Assembly (NCBI RefSeq): GCF_016714275.1
Contig: NZ_JADJNP010000001.1
Location: forward strand, 682,001-746,000
Length of the DNA: 64,000 bases
From: Tessaracoccus sp.
Lineage (GTDB): Bacteria > Actinomycetota > Actinomycetes > Propionibacteriales > Propionibacteriaceae
Direction of reading: 5' to 3'
Shown here: one piece after another, positions 1 to 8,765 of the stretch
Layout of the letters: each line of letters opens with the position of its first letter
How positions within the stretch are numbered: position 1 is the first letter of the stretch
Notes under the pieces: generated by a model
Told to the model about the DNA's origin: nothing
What the model saw: only the letters and a program-made list of their open reading frames with translations
Database searches by the model: none
Translations under genes and position numbers: made by a program

Positions 1-989
1 GACATGATGTCGACCCGCATGGCGCTCAGCTGCAGCAGCGGCGCGTACAGGCGGGCGACAAGGGCGACGAGCGCCGTCAGCGTGCCGACCGTCAGGCCGC
101 CGTGGACGGCAGACACGCCGCCGAAGCCGTAGAACAGCGCCGTCGCGAGCGATCCGACCAGAGCGAGCGCCGTCATGTAGCCGCGCGAGATCATCGCGAT
201 GCTCACTCCGGTGTCGGCGACGGCGCCCGCCTGCTCCGCGAAACCCGAACTCTCGCGGTTGGGCCGGCCGAAGAGCTTGACGAGCAGCGCGCCGGAGACG
301 GAGAAGCGCTCCGTCATCGTGGCGGACATCTCAGCCTCCTGCTGCATCCGTCGGTGGGAGAGGTCGGCGAGGCGGCGGCCGACGATGCTGGCCGGGATCA
401 TGAAGATCGGCAGCAGCACGATCGCACCGAGCGTGAGCGGCCACGACAGCACCAGCATCGAGCCCAGCACGAGGACCAGCGTCACGCCGTTGCTGACGAG
501 CGCGTACAGCGTCGAGGTGAAGGCCTGTTGCGCGCCGTTGACGTCCGAGTGCAGCCGCGAGACCAGCTTGCCCGTGTGCGAGCGGCTGAAGAACGCCAGC
601 GGCTGACTCATCACGTGATCGAAGACCTGCGTGCGCAGCCGGAGGATGAGGCCCTCGCCGATCCGGGCCGAGCACCACCGCTCGACGACGCTGACCGCTG
701 CCGACGCGACGGCCATGACCGCCACCGCGACAGAAAGACCGACGACGACGCCCGTGTCGCCCGCGAGCACGCCGTCGTCGATGATGCGCTGAAACAGCAG
801 CAAGGGGGCGACCGACAGCGCGCTGCCGACGGTGACCGTGAGCAGGAAGACGAGGAGCAGCCCCGCGAACGGGCGCCCATAGCCGATCACGCGACGCGCG
901 ACGCCCCTGTCGATCCTGCGCCGCGAGATCGAGGGGTCGGTCGAGAGCTTTCCCAGCATCTGCCATCCGCCGAACCCGCCAACGCTCAT
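1..989 (-). CDS. ABC transporter, fused permease/ATPase, N-terminal part
   Basis: The reverse strand is open from an ATG at 989 to the window edge (329 residues, no stop), so the gene is cut. An AGGAGGA ribosome binding site lies about 7 nt before the ATG. After a basic N-terminus, hydrophobic helices begin near residue 41 and recur through residue 320, matching an ABC exporter type-1 membrane domain. The segment FFSRSHTGKLVSRLHSDV is typical of the first intracellular loop of multidrug and lipid exporters. The ATP-binding domain would lie beyond position 1. The substrate cannot be told from this part. The gene is divergent from dcd across a 250-nt gap that holds a small inverted-repeat element. 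Confidence 0.9.
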   Translation of the reverse strand, partial: MSVGGFGGWQMLGKLSTDPSISRRRIDRGVARRVIGYGRPFAGLLLVFLLTVTVGSALSVAPLLLFQRIIDDGVLAGDTGVVVGLSVAVAVMAVASAAVSVVERWCSARIGEGLILRLRTQVFDHVMSQPLAFFSRSHTGKLVSRLHSDVNGAQQAFTSTLYALVSNGVTLVLVLGSMLVLSWPLTLGAIVLLPIFMIPASIVGRRLADLSHRRMQQEAEMSATMTERFSVSGALLVKLFGRPNRESSGFAEQAGAVADTGVSIAMISRGYMTALALVGSLATALFYGFGGVSAVHGGLTVGTLTALVALVARLYAPLLQLSAMRVDIM

Positions 990-1060
990 CCGCTCGCTCC
1001 TCCTCCTGCCTATCCTGGCACTAGCGTTCCGAGATGATGCCGCAATACCGGGGCGCGCGA

Positions 1061-1229
1061 CTAGTGGTCCGTCGCACCTAAAGGTACCGATCAGGACGCG
1101 GGGTCAGGCGGGATGAGCGACAAGGCGGAGGAGGGAGTCATAGCGGGGCACTACGTCAACCGACGACAACGACGTCAATCGCCCGCATGGCGCCGCGTAC
1201 CGGTGCATTTAGGTGCGACGGGCCACTAG
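1061..1229. mobile_element. MITE-like 169-bp element with CTAG-flanked inverted repeats
   Basis: The left end (1061-1082) and the right end (1208-1229) are inverted repeats matching at 21 of 22 positions. Each begins with CTAG, followed inward by TGG(T/C)CCGTCGCACCTAAA. Four-base CTAG ends are consistent with a target duplication of the kind made by some IS5-related elements (inference). The 125-bp interior has no credible gene. It holds a GGAGGAGGGAG stretch followed by an ATA-led open frame that runs into the right repeat and stops at its TAG, possibly the relic of a longer element. No second copy was seen in this window. Confidence 0.6.
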
Positions 1230-1239
1230 GCTGGCGCGC
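1227..1239 (+). promoter_or_regulatory. -10 box for a leaderless dcd transcript
   Basis: TAGGCT at 1227-1232 fits the actinobacterial TAnnnT -10 consensus and ends 7 nt before the dcd ATG at 1240. No Shine-Dalgarno sequence precedes the ATG, so the mRNA probably starts at or next to the start codon. The first three bases of the box come from the terminal CTAG of the inverted-repeat element, so the insertion may have built or altered this promoter. Confidence 0.55.
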
Positions 1240-1815
1240 ATGCTCTTGAGCGATCGCGATATCCGCGCCAGCGTCGACGCCGGCTCCGTCCGCCTCGACC
1301 CGTGGGACCCGGCGATGGTCCAGCCATCCAGCGTCGACGTACGTCTGGACAAGTACTTCCGCGTGTTCGAGAACCACCGCTACCCGTCGATCGACCCATC
1401 GGTCGAGCAGGCCGAGCTGACGCGGCTGATCGAGGTCGACGCCGGCGAGGCTTTCGTGCTGCACCCGGGCGAGTTCGTGCTCGCCTCCACCTACGAGACC
1501 GTGACGCTGGGGTCCGCTGTCGCAGCACGGCTGGAGGGCAAGTCGTCGCTCGGCCGCCTCGGCCTGTTGACGCACTCCACGGCGGGTTTCATCGACCCCG
1601 GCTTCTCCGGCCACGTCACGCTCGAGCTGTCCAACATGGCGACGCTGCCCGTGAAGCTGTGGCCGGGCATGAAGATCGGCCAGCTGTGCTTCTTCGAGCT
1701 CACCTCACCCGCCGAGCATCCCTACGGCTCCGCTCAGTACGGCTCCCGCTACCAGGGCCAGCGCGGGCCGACGCCCTCGCGGTCCCACCTGAACTTCCAC
1801 AAGACCGAGGTCTGA
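1240..1815 (+). CDS. dcd: dCTP deaminase (probably bifunctional, dUMP-forming)
   Basis: The 191-residue product matches the length and motifs of Dcd, a homotrimeric cytosolic enzyme that deaminates dCTP; actinobacterial members can also release dUMP. It begins MLLSDRDI and carries the nucleotide-binding run KSSLGRLGL, the catalytic-region signature STAGFIDPGFSGHVTLEL, and the C-terminal YGSRYQGQRGPTPSR. The ATG at 1240 was chosen because family members begin at this motif; the nine upstream codons overlap the -10 box. It is a single gene between divergent and convergent neighbours. Whether dUTPase activity is present cannot be proven from the sequence alone. Confidence 0.95.
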   Translation: MLLSDRDIRASVDAGSVRLDPWDPAMVQPSSVDVRLDKYFRVFENHRYPSIDPSVEQAELTRLIEVDAGEAFVLHPGEFVLASTYETVTLGSAVAARLEGKSSLGRLGLLTHSTAGFIDPGFSGHVTLELSNMATLPVKLWPGMKIGQLCFFELTSPAEHPYGSAQYGSRYQGQRGPTPSRSHLNFHKTEV

Positions 1816-1825
1816 CGGCCATCCT

Positions 1826-2923
1826 CTAGAGGGAAGCCCGCATCCGGGCGACGGCCTCGGCGATGATCTCCTTCGACGTGGCGAGGTTCACGCGGACGTG
1901 CTGGGTCGCCGTCGGAGCGAAGTCCGTTCCCAGGTTGAACCGCACGCGGGCCACCTCGTGGAAATGCCGGCCCGGACTCGCCAGGCCGAGCGGCGCGCAG
2001 TCGAGCCAGGCGAGGTACGTTCCGGGCGCGGGCTCGTAGGTGAGCGCGGGCAGGTGTTCGGCGAGCTGGTCGCGGAAGAACAGCTTGTTGCCCTCGATCT
2101 CCGCCGCGGCGTCGGCCAGCCAGTCGCGGCCATCGGTCAACGCGGCGGAGTGGGCGAGGATGCCGAAGTAGCTGGCGCCGTCGGACACCAAGGGGCCAAG
2201 CCTGCGGAGCACCGCCGGATCGCCGACGATGAGACCCGCCTTGAGCGCAGCCAGGTTCCAGGACTTCGACGCCGACGTCACGATCACCGCATTCGTCGCG
2301 CCAGGCACCGCGAGGTACGGCACGTGCGCGGCGCCGGCCAGGGGCGCGTGGATCTCATCGGAGATCACGACGACGCCGTACTCCTCGGCCAACCGGGCAA
2401 CCTCCGCCAGTTCGTCGGCGGTGTGAATCGTGCCGACGGGGTTGTGCGGCGAGCACAGCAGGTACGCCTTGGGGAGGTGGGTCGCGAAGGCAACAGCCAA
2501 ACCCGCGAGGTCGAGGCGGCCGTCTTGCATGGGGACGTCGACGATCGTGCGATCGTGGCTTACGCCACGGAAGGGCGGGTAGATCGGGGAGTTGATGACG
2601 ACACCGTCGCCCGGCTCGGTCACGGCGACGAGCGCGTCGCGCATGCCGGTCACGACGTCGGTGGCGAGCTTCATCTCCGCGAGCTCCGGCCGCCAGCCCC
2701 ACTGCCATTCGCTGTAGTCGGCGAACGCCTCCTGGTAGGTGGGCAGCTGCGGATACCCGGTGTCGCCCTCGCGTAGTGCACGCTCCAGGCGCTCCCGCAC
2801 CGCCGGAGCGACGTGCGCATCCATCTCGGCCACGAACATCGGGATCACGTCGGGTTCGAAGCGCCGCCACTTGATGGTGCCGCGGGTGCGCAGTTCGGGC
2901 AGGGGAACGTCGAAGATGGCCAT
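1826..2923 (-). CDS. PatB/MalY-type PLP-dependent C-S lyase or aminotransferase
   Basis: This 365-residue fold-type I PLP enzyme has the class I/II aminotransferase layout. SPHNPVGT lies in the middle, DEIHAPL follows, and the lysine of SASKSWNLAALKAG binds PLP. The early segment with IKWRRFEPDVIPMFVAEMD is typical of the MalY/PatB group, which mostly act as cystathionine beta-lyases. The start at 2923 has GGCAGGA about 9 nt upstream; a second ATG at 2932 would leave no room for it. It converges with dcd and follows the duplicated unknown gene by 35 nt, possibly co-transcribed. Substrate remains uncertain. Confidence 0.85.
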   Translation of the reverse strand: MAIFDVPLPELRTRGTIKWRRFEPDVIPMFVAEMDAHVAPAVRERLERALREGDTGYPQLPTYQEAFADYSEWQWGWRPELAEMKLATDVVTGMRDALVAVTEPGDGVVINSPIYPPFRGVSHDRTIVDVPMQDGRLDLAGLAVAFATHLPKAYLLCSPHNPVGTIHTADELAEVARLAEEYGVVVISDEIHAPLAGAAHVPYLAVPGATNAVIVTSASKSWNLAALKAGLIVGDPAVLRRLGPLVSDGASYFGILAHSAALTDGRDWLADAAAEIEGNKLFFRDQLAEHLPALTYEPAPGTYLAWLDCAPLGLASPGRHFHEVARVRFNLGTDFAPTATQHVRVNLATSKEIIAEAVARMRASL

Positions 2924-2958
2924 GCGCGACATCCTGCCAGGTCGCGCCGGAGCTCCCC

Positions 2959-4152
2959 TCAGCGGTTCTCGCCCGGCGAAAGCTCGCGGACCACGGCAGA
3001 GAGCACGTCGTGCAGGAAGCGGAGGTAGCCGTCGACACCGTCGGGGCGGACGGGGCCGGCGGTGACGATCGTGGCGACGTCGCGCTCGAACCACAGCTCC
3101 GCGAACGGCGGGACATCGGCGGTGAACAGCCGCCAGACGGACGGTCGCAGCAGGCCGCGGGCAACCGACGGCGACTCCGACGTCACCCGCCACTGATCGT
3201 CGAATACGGGCGCGCCGACGGTGACATCCGCGCCGCCGACCAGCTGGGAGAGCAGGACGTCGTCGCGCGACAACCGCACGGAGGGGGTGACGCTGAGTCC
3301 CGGCTGGCGCAGACAGATCACCGAGCGTGCGCCGCCGACGGCACCGGACCGCGACGACAACCGCCACCCGAACGCGGGCAGCGAGCCGAACTTGCCGACG
3401 AATCCGTCCGAGGCCAGCGACGGGGACCACGGCAGATGCCGCACGCGCTCCGCCAGCTCCCGCGCCTCCGGGTAGTGAACCCAGCCGCGGTGGCCCGCCC
3501 ACACGGCCCACTCGTCGGTATGCGGCGCCTTCAGCCCGAGGAGCGAGACGTCGCGCGCGACGTGCCGCGACACCGAGGTGCGGGGGGCAGCTGCCGCGCG
3601 TCCCTTGACCTTGACGGCGTCGAGCACCCGCGGCTCGATGGTGTCGACGAGGCGGCGCAGCAGCGTGAGGTAGCGGTCCATGGCCTCCGCCCAGACGCTC
3701 CCCTTCGCGGCGAGCAGGATCGCGTCGCGTTCGAACCAGACGGCAGAGAAGTCGGGCAGCACGGGCATCAGCTCCGCGCGCATGGCGGGGCCGACGACGT
3801 CGCGCGCGAACTGCGGACTGGGGGACGACACACGCCAGAGGAGGTCGAACTCGTCGTCGATGGGGACGCGGGGGGCGTCGGCGAGGAAGTCGGCCTCTTG
3901 GAGCGTCAGTGACGGAAACTCGACGCCCGGAACGCGGATGGCGGCCACCGTCGTCGGCGCGCTCCCCCCATCGCCCGCGAGCCGGAAGCCGAAGCAGCCG
4001 AGCCCGCCGAACGAACCGGCCCATCCGTCAGTAGGCATCGGGTAGCCGAGATCGCTGAGGCCGCCACCGCGGAAGACACCGCGCATCGCGGGCCACTCCG
4101 GCAGGTGCTGCATGCCCCGCTCCGCGGCCCAGCCCGCCCACTCGTTCGACAT
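2959..4152 (-). CDS. Unknown protein made of two tandem homologous domains
   Basis: I do not recognise this 397-residue soluble protein. It is an internal duplication. Residues about 5-180 and 200-390 share the same string of motifs: a WAxWAxxRG start, a GxFG(G/S)LxxFGxRL block, a hydrophobic strand ending in a PG(V/L) turn, D(E/D)xWRV(S/T)SxSPxxAR, and xFxxxWFERD. There is no signal peptide or membrane segment. The ATG at 4152 has AAGGAGGAGG about 5 nt upstream. The WRVxSxSP(x)xAR block is the sort found in actinobacterial proteins that compare current and stored values, but I assign no function. It lies divergent from the ileS leader. Confidence 0.75.
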   Translation of the reverse strand: MSNEWAGWAAERGMQHLPEWPAMRGVFRGGGLSDLGYPMPTDGWAGSFGGLGCFGFRLAGDGGSAPTTVAAIRVPGVEFPSLTLQEADFLADAPRVPIDDEFDLLWRVSSPSPQFARDVVGPAMRAELMPVLPDFSAVWFERDAILLAAKGSVWAEAMDRYLTLLRRLVDTIEPRVLDAVKVKGRAAAAPRTSVSRHVARDVSLLGLKAPHTDEWAVWAGHRGWVHYPEARELAERVRHLPWSPSLASDGFVGKFGSLPAFGWRLSSRSGAVGGARSVICLRQPGLSVTPSVRLSRDDVLLSQLVGGADVTVGAPVFDDQWRVTSESPSVARGLLRPSVWRLFTADVPPFAELWFERDVATIVTAGPVRPDGVDGYLRFLHDVLSAVVRELSPGENR

Positions 4153-4340
4153 CTGGCCTCCTCCTTGCCCCATCGTGCCAGGAACCGCCGATGCCCGGGT
4201 CAGACCCCGGGCGTCAAGCCGTCCCCCCGCCGTCCCCGTCCTTCCTTCCTGACGGATAAGTGCTGTCATATCAAGACAATCGCGAAAAACGGGGTGCGCG
4301 GAGCATCTCGGTGGCGTTTTCCGTCAGCAACGACGCAGAC

Positions 4341-4370
4341 TTGGTCTCGACTCAGTCCCCGACGCATAAT
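4341..4370 (+). promoter_or_regulatory. Candidate promoter of the ileS T-box leader
   Basis: TTGGTC at 4341-4346 and CATAAT at 4365-4370 are separated by 18 nt and look like -35 and -10 boxes. Transcription would start near 4377, giving a leader of about 206 nt. This contains the whole T-box, which supports the assignment. Confidence 0.5.
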
Positions 4371-4376
4371 GGGGCC

Positions 4377-4582
4377 TTGTCCGCACGGCGACGATGGGGC
4401 CATCACCCCGGAGCTGCCGGAAGAACGGCGAGGCGACTCGCTCACTAGAACCGGCGGCGGACAGAGAAGAAGTGGGGCACCCGCTCCGCGGCCACGGCCG
4501 TGCGGCGAGGAGCCCAAGGAGGGTGGTACCGCGGGCCTCGGCTCGTCCCTTCAACCGAAGACGTTGAAGAAGGGATCCTCCG
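4377..4582 (+). promoter_or_regulatory. T-box riboswitch controlling ileS translation
   Basis: The almost invariant T-box sequence AGGGTGGTACCGCG is at 4520-4533 and lies directly before an aminoacyl-tRNA synthetase gene. After it, TCCCTTCAAC and GTTGAAGAAGGGA can pair and bury the purine-rich ribosome binding site just before the ileS ATG at 4583. Poly-U is absent, so control is probably translational, as known for actinobacterial ileS leaders. The short upstream stem region fits the ultrashort stem I class. ATC at 4402-4404 is a candidate isoleucine specifier, but that choice is tentative. Uncharged tRNA-Ile should free the ribosome binding site. Confidence 0.92.
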
Positions 4583-7500
4583 ATGACCACCTCACCCGGC
4601 TACCGCGCCGTGCCCGCACAGGTCGACTTCCCCGCGCTCGAGCACGAGATCCTGAAGCTCTGGGACGAGCGGGGGACGTTCGAGGCGTCGCTGGAGCAGA
4701 CGCAAGGCGGCGAGCCGTGGACGTTCTACGAGGGCCCGCCCACCGCCAACGGCATGCCGGGCACGCACCACATCGAGGCGCGCGTGTTCAAGGATCTGTT
4801 CCCGCGGTTCAAGACGATGCAGGGCCGCCACGTCGAGCGCAAGGCCGGCTGGGACTGCCACGGCCTGCCGGTCGAGCTCGCCGTCGAGAAAGAGCTGGGC
4901 TTCTCCGGCAAGGCCGACATCGAGGCCTACGGCGTCGAGGCGTTCAACGCGAAGTGCCGCGAGTCCGTGCTGCGCCACGTCGACGCGTTCACCGAGCTGA
5001 CCGAGCGCATGGGCTACTGGGTGAACCTCGACGACGCGTACGTCACCATGACGTCGGAGTACGTGCAGTCGCTGTGGTGGGCGCTGAAGCAGATCTTCGA
5101 CAAGGGGCTGCTGCAGGAGGACTACCGCGTGGCGCCGTACTGCCCGCGCTGCGGCACCGCGTTGTCGGACCACGAGCTGGCGCAGGGCTACGAGGACATC
5201 ACCGACCCGTCCATCTACGTCCGCTTCCCCGTGACCTCCGGCCCGCTGGCCGGCGCCGCGGATCTGCTGGTGTGGACGACGACGCCGTGGACGCTCGTGT
5301 CGAACACCGCGGTCGCCGTGCGCGCCGACGTGACCTACCGCGTTGCCAGGCACCCCGAGCAGCGCGCCGTCGTCATCGCCGAACCCCTCGCCGACAAGGT
5401 GCTGGGCGAAGAATGGACGCTGACCGATGCCTTCACCGGCGCCGAGATGGAGAAGTGGGCCTACCAGCGCCCGCTGGAGCTGGTGGAGTTCCCCGCGCCC
5501 GCGCACGTCGTCGTGCTGGCCGACTACGTCACCACCGACGACGGCACCGGCCTCGTCCACCAGGCGCCGGCCTTCGGCGAGGACGACATGGCCGTCTGCC
5601 GTGCCTACGGCCTTCCATTCGTGAACCCGATCCGCAAGGACGGCACGTTCGAGGCCGACCTCGCGCTCGTCGGCGGCGCGTTCTTCCGCGACGCCAACCA
5701 GCCCATCCTCGACGACCTCGCCGCCCGCGGCGTCCTCTTCCGTAAGCTCGACTACGAGCACGCCTACCCGCACTGCTGGCGCTGCCACACCGCGCTCCTG
5801 TACTACGCCATGCCGTCGTGGTACATCCGCACCACCGCGATCAAGGATGCGCTGATCGCGCAGAACGAGGCCACCAACTGGCACCCGGAGAACATCAAGC
5901 ACGGGCGCTACGGCGACTGGCTGAACAACAACATCGACTGGGCGCTGTCGCGCAGCCGCTACTGGGGCACGCCGCTGCCGATCTGGCGCAACGTCGACGA
6001 CGAAAAGGATCTGATCTGCGTCGGCTCGCTCGCCGAACTGGGCGCGCTGACCGGCCGCGAGCTGACCGACCTCGACCCGCACCGCCCGTTCATCGACGAC
6101 GTCGTGATCGAGCGGGAAGGCAGGACGTACCGTCGCGTGCCCGAGGTCATCGACGCATGGTTCGACTCCGGCTCGATGCCGTTCGCGCAGTGGGGCTACC
6201 CGCACGCGCCGGGCTCGACGGAGCTGTTCGCCGAGCGCTACCCGGCCGACTTCATCTGCGAGGCCATCGACCAGACCCGCGGCTGGTTCTACTCGCTGAT
6301 GGCGGTGGGCACGCTGGTGTTCGACGAGTCGAGCTACCGCAACGTCGTGTGCCTCGGCCACATCCTCGCCGACGACGGGCGCAAGATGAGCAAGCACCTC
6401 GGCAATGTGCTGGAGCCCATCCCGCTGATGGACCAGCACGGCGCCGACGCGGTGCGCTGGTTCATGGCGTGCTCCGGGTCGCCGTGGTCGGCGCGGCGCG
6501 TGGGCCACCAGGCGATCGGCGAGACGGTCCGCAAGGTGCTGCTGACCTACTGGAACACCGTCGCGTTCCACTCGCTGTACGCGCGCGCCGCCGGGTGGGC
6601 GCCGACGGGGGACGCCCCTGGCGTCGGCGAGCGACACGTCCTCGACCAGTGGCTGACGTCGGCCACGCAGCAACTGATCGTCGACGCCACCGAGGCGTTG
6701 GAGGCCTACGACACGCAGCGCTACGGGCAGGCGCTGGCCGGGTTCATCGACGCGCTGTCGAACTGGCACGTCCGCCGCTCGCGCCGTCGGTTCTGGAACG
6801 GCGAGCCGAGCGCGCTGTGGACGCTGCACGAGACGCTCGACGCACTGACGAGGCTCCTTGCGCCGATCATGCCGTTCGTCACCGAGCGCGTCTGGCAGGA
6901 CCTCTTTCACGCGGCCGACCCGGAGGGACCGTCCTCGGTTCACCTCGCACCGTGGCCCGTCGCCGACGAGTCGCTGATCATCCCCGCACTGTCGGAGGCG
7001 ATGGAGTTGACCCGCCGCACCGTCGAGCTGGGCCGCTCGGCGCGCGCCGAGTCGAAGGTGAAGATCCGCCAGGCGCTGGGCCGGATGCTTGTCCCTTCGG
7101 CGATCTTCGCGAAGCTCTCCCCCGAGCTGCAGGACGAGATCAAGGCGGAGCTGAACGTCGAGCGGATCGAGTCGTTCGCATCGGCCGGCGATCTGGTCGA
7201 CTACTCAGCGAAGGGCAACTTCCGCAACCTCGGCAAGCGGTTCGCGAAGCGCACACCGCTGGTGGCGAAGGCGATCGCCGAGTTGGACGCCGCCTGGCTG
7301 GCCGAGCAGCTGCGCGACGCCGGCCGTGCCGTGATGGGCTTTGAGGGCGAGGACGTCGAGCTGACGGCCGACGACGTGATCGTGACCGAGCGCCCGCGCG
7401 AGGGCTGGTCCGTGGTCAACGAGCAGGGCGAGACGGTCGCGCTTGACCTGGAGCTGACGCCGGAGCTGATCCGTGCGGGCCTCGCCCGCGAGGTGATCCG

Positions 7501-7717
7501 GTTTGTGCAGGAGGCCCGCAAGCGCGCCGGTCTGGATGTCTCGGACCGGATCGCGCTCGTCGTCGAGGCGGGCCCCGAGCTGGCCGACGCTGTCGCCGCG
7601 CACCGCGACCTGATCGCCTCCGAGGTCCTCGCCGTGGAGCTGATCCAGGACGTCGTCGACGCCCCGACCGACGAGGACCAGGAACTCGACCTGAGGATCG
7701 CACTGCGAAAGGCATGA
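4583..7717 (+). CDS. ileS: Isoleucyl-tRNA synthetase
   Basis: The 1044-residue product charges tRNA-Ile in the cytosol. The class I signature region PPTANGMPGTHH (HIGH equivalent, residues 53-63) and KMSKHLGN (near residue 600) are present. CPRCGTALS and CWRCHTALLYY lie in the editing and zinc-binding insert, and WDCHGLPVE is clear. Length and motif spelling fit the eukaryote-like IleRS2 branch common in actinobacteria, which is often less sensitive to mupirocin (family knowledge, not shown here). Translation starts 49 nt after the T-box core. A lipoprotein gene with its own promoter follows. Confidence 0.98.
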   Translation: MTTSPGYRAVPAQVDFPALEHEILKLWDERGTFEASLEQTQGGEPWTFYEGPPTANGMPGTHHIEARVFKDLFPRFKTMQGRHVERKAGWDCHGLPVELAVEKELGFSGKADIEAYGVEAFNAKCRESVLRHVDAFTELTERMGYWVNLDDAYVTMTSEYVQSLWWALKQIFDKGLLQEDYRVAPYCPRCGTALSDHELAQGYEDITDPSIYVRFPVTSGPLAGAADLLVWTTTPWTLVSNTAVAVRADVTYRVARHPEQRAVVIAEPLADKVLGEEWTLTDAFTGAEMEKWAYQRPLELVEFPAPAHVVVLADYVTTDDGTGLVHQAPAFGEDDMAVCRAYGLPFVNPIRKDGTFEADLALVGGAFFRDANQPILDDLAARGVLFRKLDYEHAYPHCWRCHTALLYYAMPSWYIRTTAIKDALIAQNEATNWHPENIKHGRYGDWLNNNIDWALSRSRYWGTPLPIWRNVDDEKDLICVGSLAELGALTGRELTDLDPHRPFIDDVVIEREGRTYRRVPEVIDAWFDSGSMPFAQWGYPHAPGSTELFAERYPADFICEAIDQTRGWFYSLMAVGTLVFDESSYRNVVCLGHILADDGRKMSKHLGNVLEPIPLMDQHGADAVRWFMACSGSPWSARRVGHQAIGETVRKVLLTYWNTVAFHSLYARAAGWAPTGDAPGVGERHVLDQWLTSATQQLIVDATEALEAYDTQRYGQALAGFIDALSNWHVRRSRRRFWNGEPSALWTLHETLDALTRLLAPIMPFVTERVWQDLFHAADPEGPSSVHLAPWPVADESLIIPALSEAMELTRRTVELGRSARAESKVKIRQALGRMLVPSAIFAKLSPELQDEIKAELNVERIESFASAGDLVDYSAKGNFRNLGKRFAKRTPLVAKAIAELDAAWLAEQLRDAGRAVMGFEGEDVELTADDVIVTERPREGWSVVNEQGETVALDLELTPELIRAGLAREVIRFVQEARKRAGLDVSDRIALVVEAGPELADAVAAHRDLIASEVLAVELIQDVVDAPTDEDQELDLRIALRKA

Positions 7718-7781
7718 CCCAAGAGGTCCCGCGGATAGGTGGCGCCTCTAAGCTGAGACCACCAACATCAGGAGGTACTTC

Positions 7782-8588
7782 ATGAGGATCACCGGCGCCT
7801 TCGCCGCAACGCTGGCCGTCGCCCTGTTGGCCGGTTGCGGCTCGCCAGCCCCTTCCGCGCCCTCTGGGCCTGCGTCGTCACCGCCCCCGGCCGTCACGTC
7901 GGCCCCTGCGGCCACAGATCCTGCGCCCTCTCCCTCGGAGACCAGCGCTGCGCCCGGCGGGTCGGAACTCTCGGTCGACGATTTCCTGCAGCGCGTCAGC
8001 GGCGCGAAGCTGAAGACCTACACCATGGATATGGAGATGTCCATGACCATTGAGGGCCAGCAGGTGGCCTTCACGACCTCCGGCAGCTTCGATGCCACCG
8101 ACCCCGCCGACCCGAACTCACACATGAAGATGAACATCGGGGGTGTCGAGATGGAGATGATCCTCCTCGACGGCGCTGCCTTCATGAAGGCCGCGGCGGC
8201 AGGCGATCAGTGGATGAAGGTGGACCCGAAGGATGCCGCGGAGATGGGAGGGACCTCTGGGTCCGAGATCGGCCAGTGGACCGAGGACTATGCCAAGAAC
8301 GTCGAGAAGGTCGAACTCGTCGGCGACGAGGACCTGAACGGCCTGACGGTGACGCGTTACCGCCTCACGATGAAGCCCGGGGCACTGGACAACCTCGGCA
8401 TGGAGGACGTCGAGATCACGGCGACCGGCGTGGTCTTCGACGTCTGGATCGACGGCGAGGGATTCACCCGCAAGTTCGCGATGGATATGGCGGGCGACCT
8501 TCCGGCGACCATGACCGCGACCTTGGACAACATCAACGAGCCGGTGACCATCAAGGAGCCCAAGGACTGGGTGGAAATGCCCGGCTAA
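7782..8588 (+). CDS. LppX/LprAFG-like secreted lipoprotein
   Basis: The 268-residue protein has a signal peptide ending in the lipobox LLAGC (Cys19), then a Pro/Ser/Ala linker to about residue 60. The beta-rich C-terminal domain resembles the LppX_LprAFG fold, which in mycobacteria binds lipids on the outer face of the membrane (inference from general pattern). Methionine and Asp/Glu content are unusually high between residues 80 and 150. GGAGGT lies about 6 nt before the ATG, and a TAAGCT -10 candidate is at 7749-7754, so it is probably transcribed alone. Confidence 0.75.
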   Translation: MRITGAFAATLAVALLAGCGSPAPSAPSGPASSPPPAVTSAPAATDPAPSPSETSAAPGGSELSVDDFLQRVSGAKLKTYTMDMEMSMTIEGQQVAFTTSGSFDATDPADPNSHMKMNIGGVEMEMILLDGAAFMKAAAAGDQWMKVDPKDAAEMGGTSGSEIGQWTEDYAKNVEKVELVGDEDLNGLTVTRYRLTMKPGALDNLGMEDVEITATGVVFDVWIDGEGFTRKFAMDMAGDLPATMTATLDNINEPVTIKEPKDWVEMPG

Positions 8589-8765
8589 GTCGCCGACCAC
8601 CACGGCCTGGTCAGCTGGATCGCCTTGCGCTCGGCGCAACCGCATGACCAACGCGGCTGCGTACGTCGGTTCGCGGCGTGAATCGCGCTTAACGCGGCTG
8701 CCTCCGTCGGCATAGCGATACACGCAGCCGCAGTGACGGCCGACCGCGGTGGCTAGGCTCGGGGG

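Noticed and set aside
1156..1614. Reverse-strand open frame over dcd
   Set aside because: Antisense to clear dcd motifs, no ribosome binding site and low-complexity composition.
4592..6943. Very long open frame antisense to ileS (over 780 codons)
   Set aside because: It is a GC-bias shadow: composition is Arg/Val/Asp/Gly-rich without any domain, while the sense frame is a complete synthetase.
4583..7717. Mupirocin resistance determinant
   Set aside because: The IleRS2 type is normal for actinobacteria; its place behind a native T-box marks it as the housekeeping gene.
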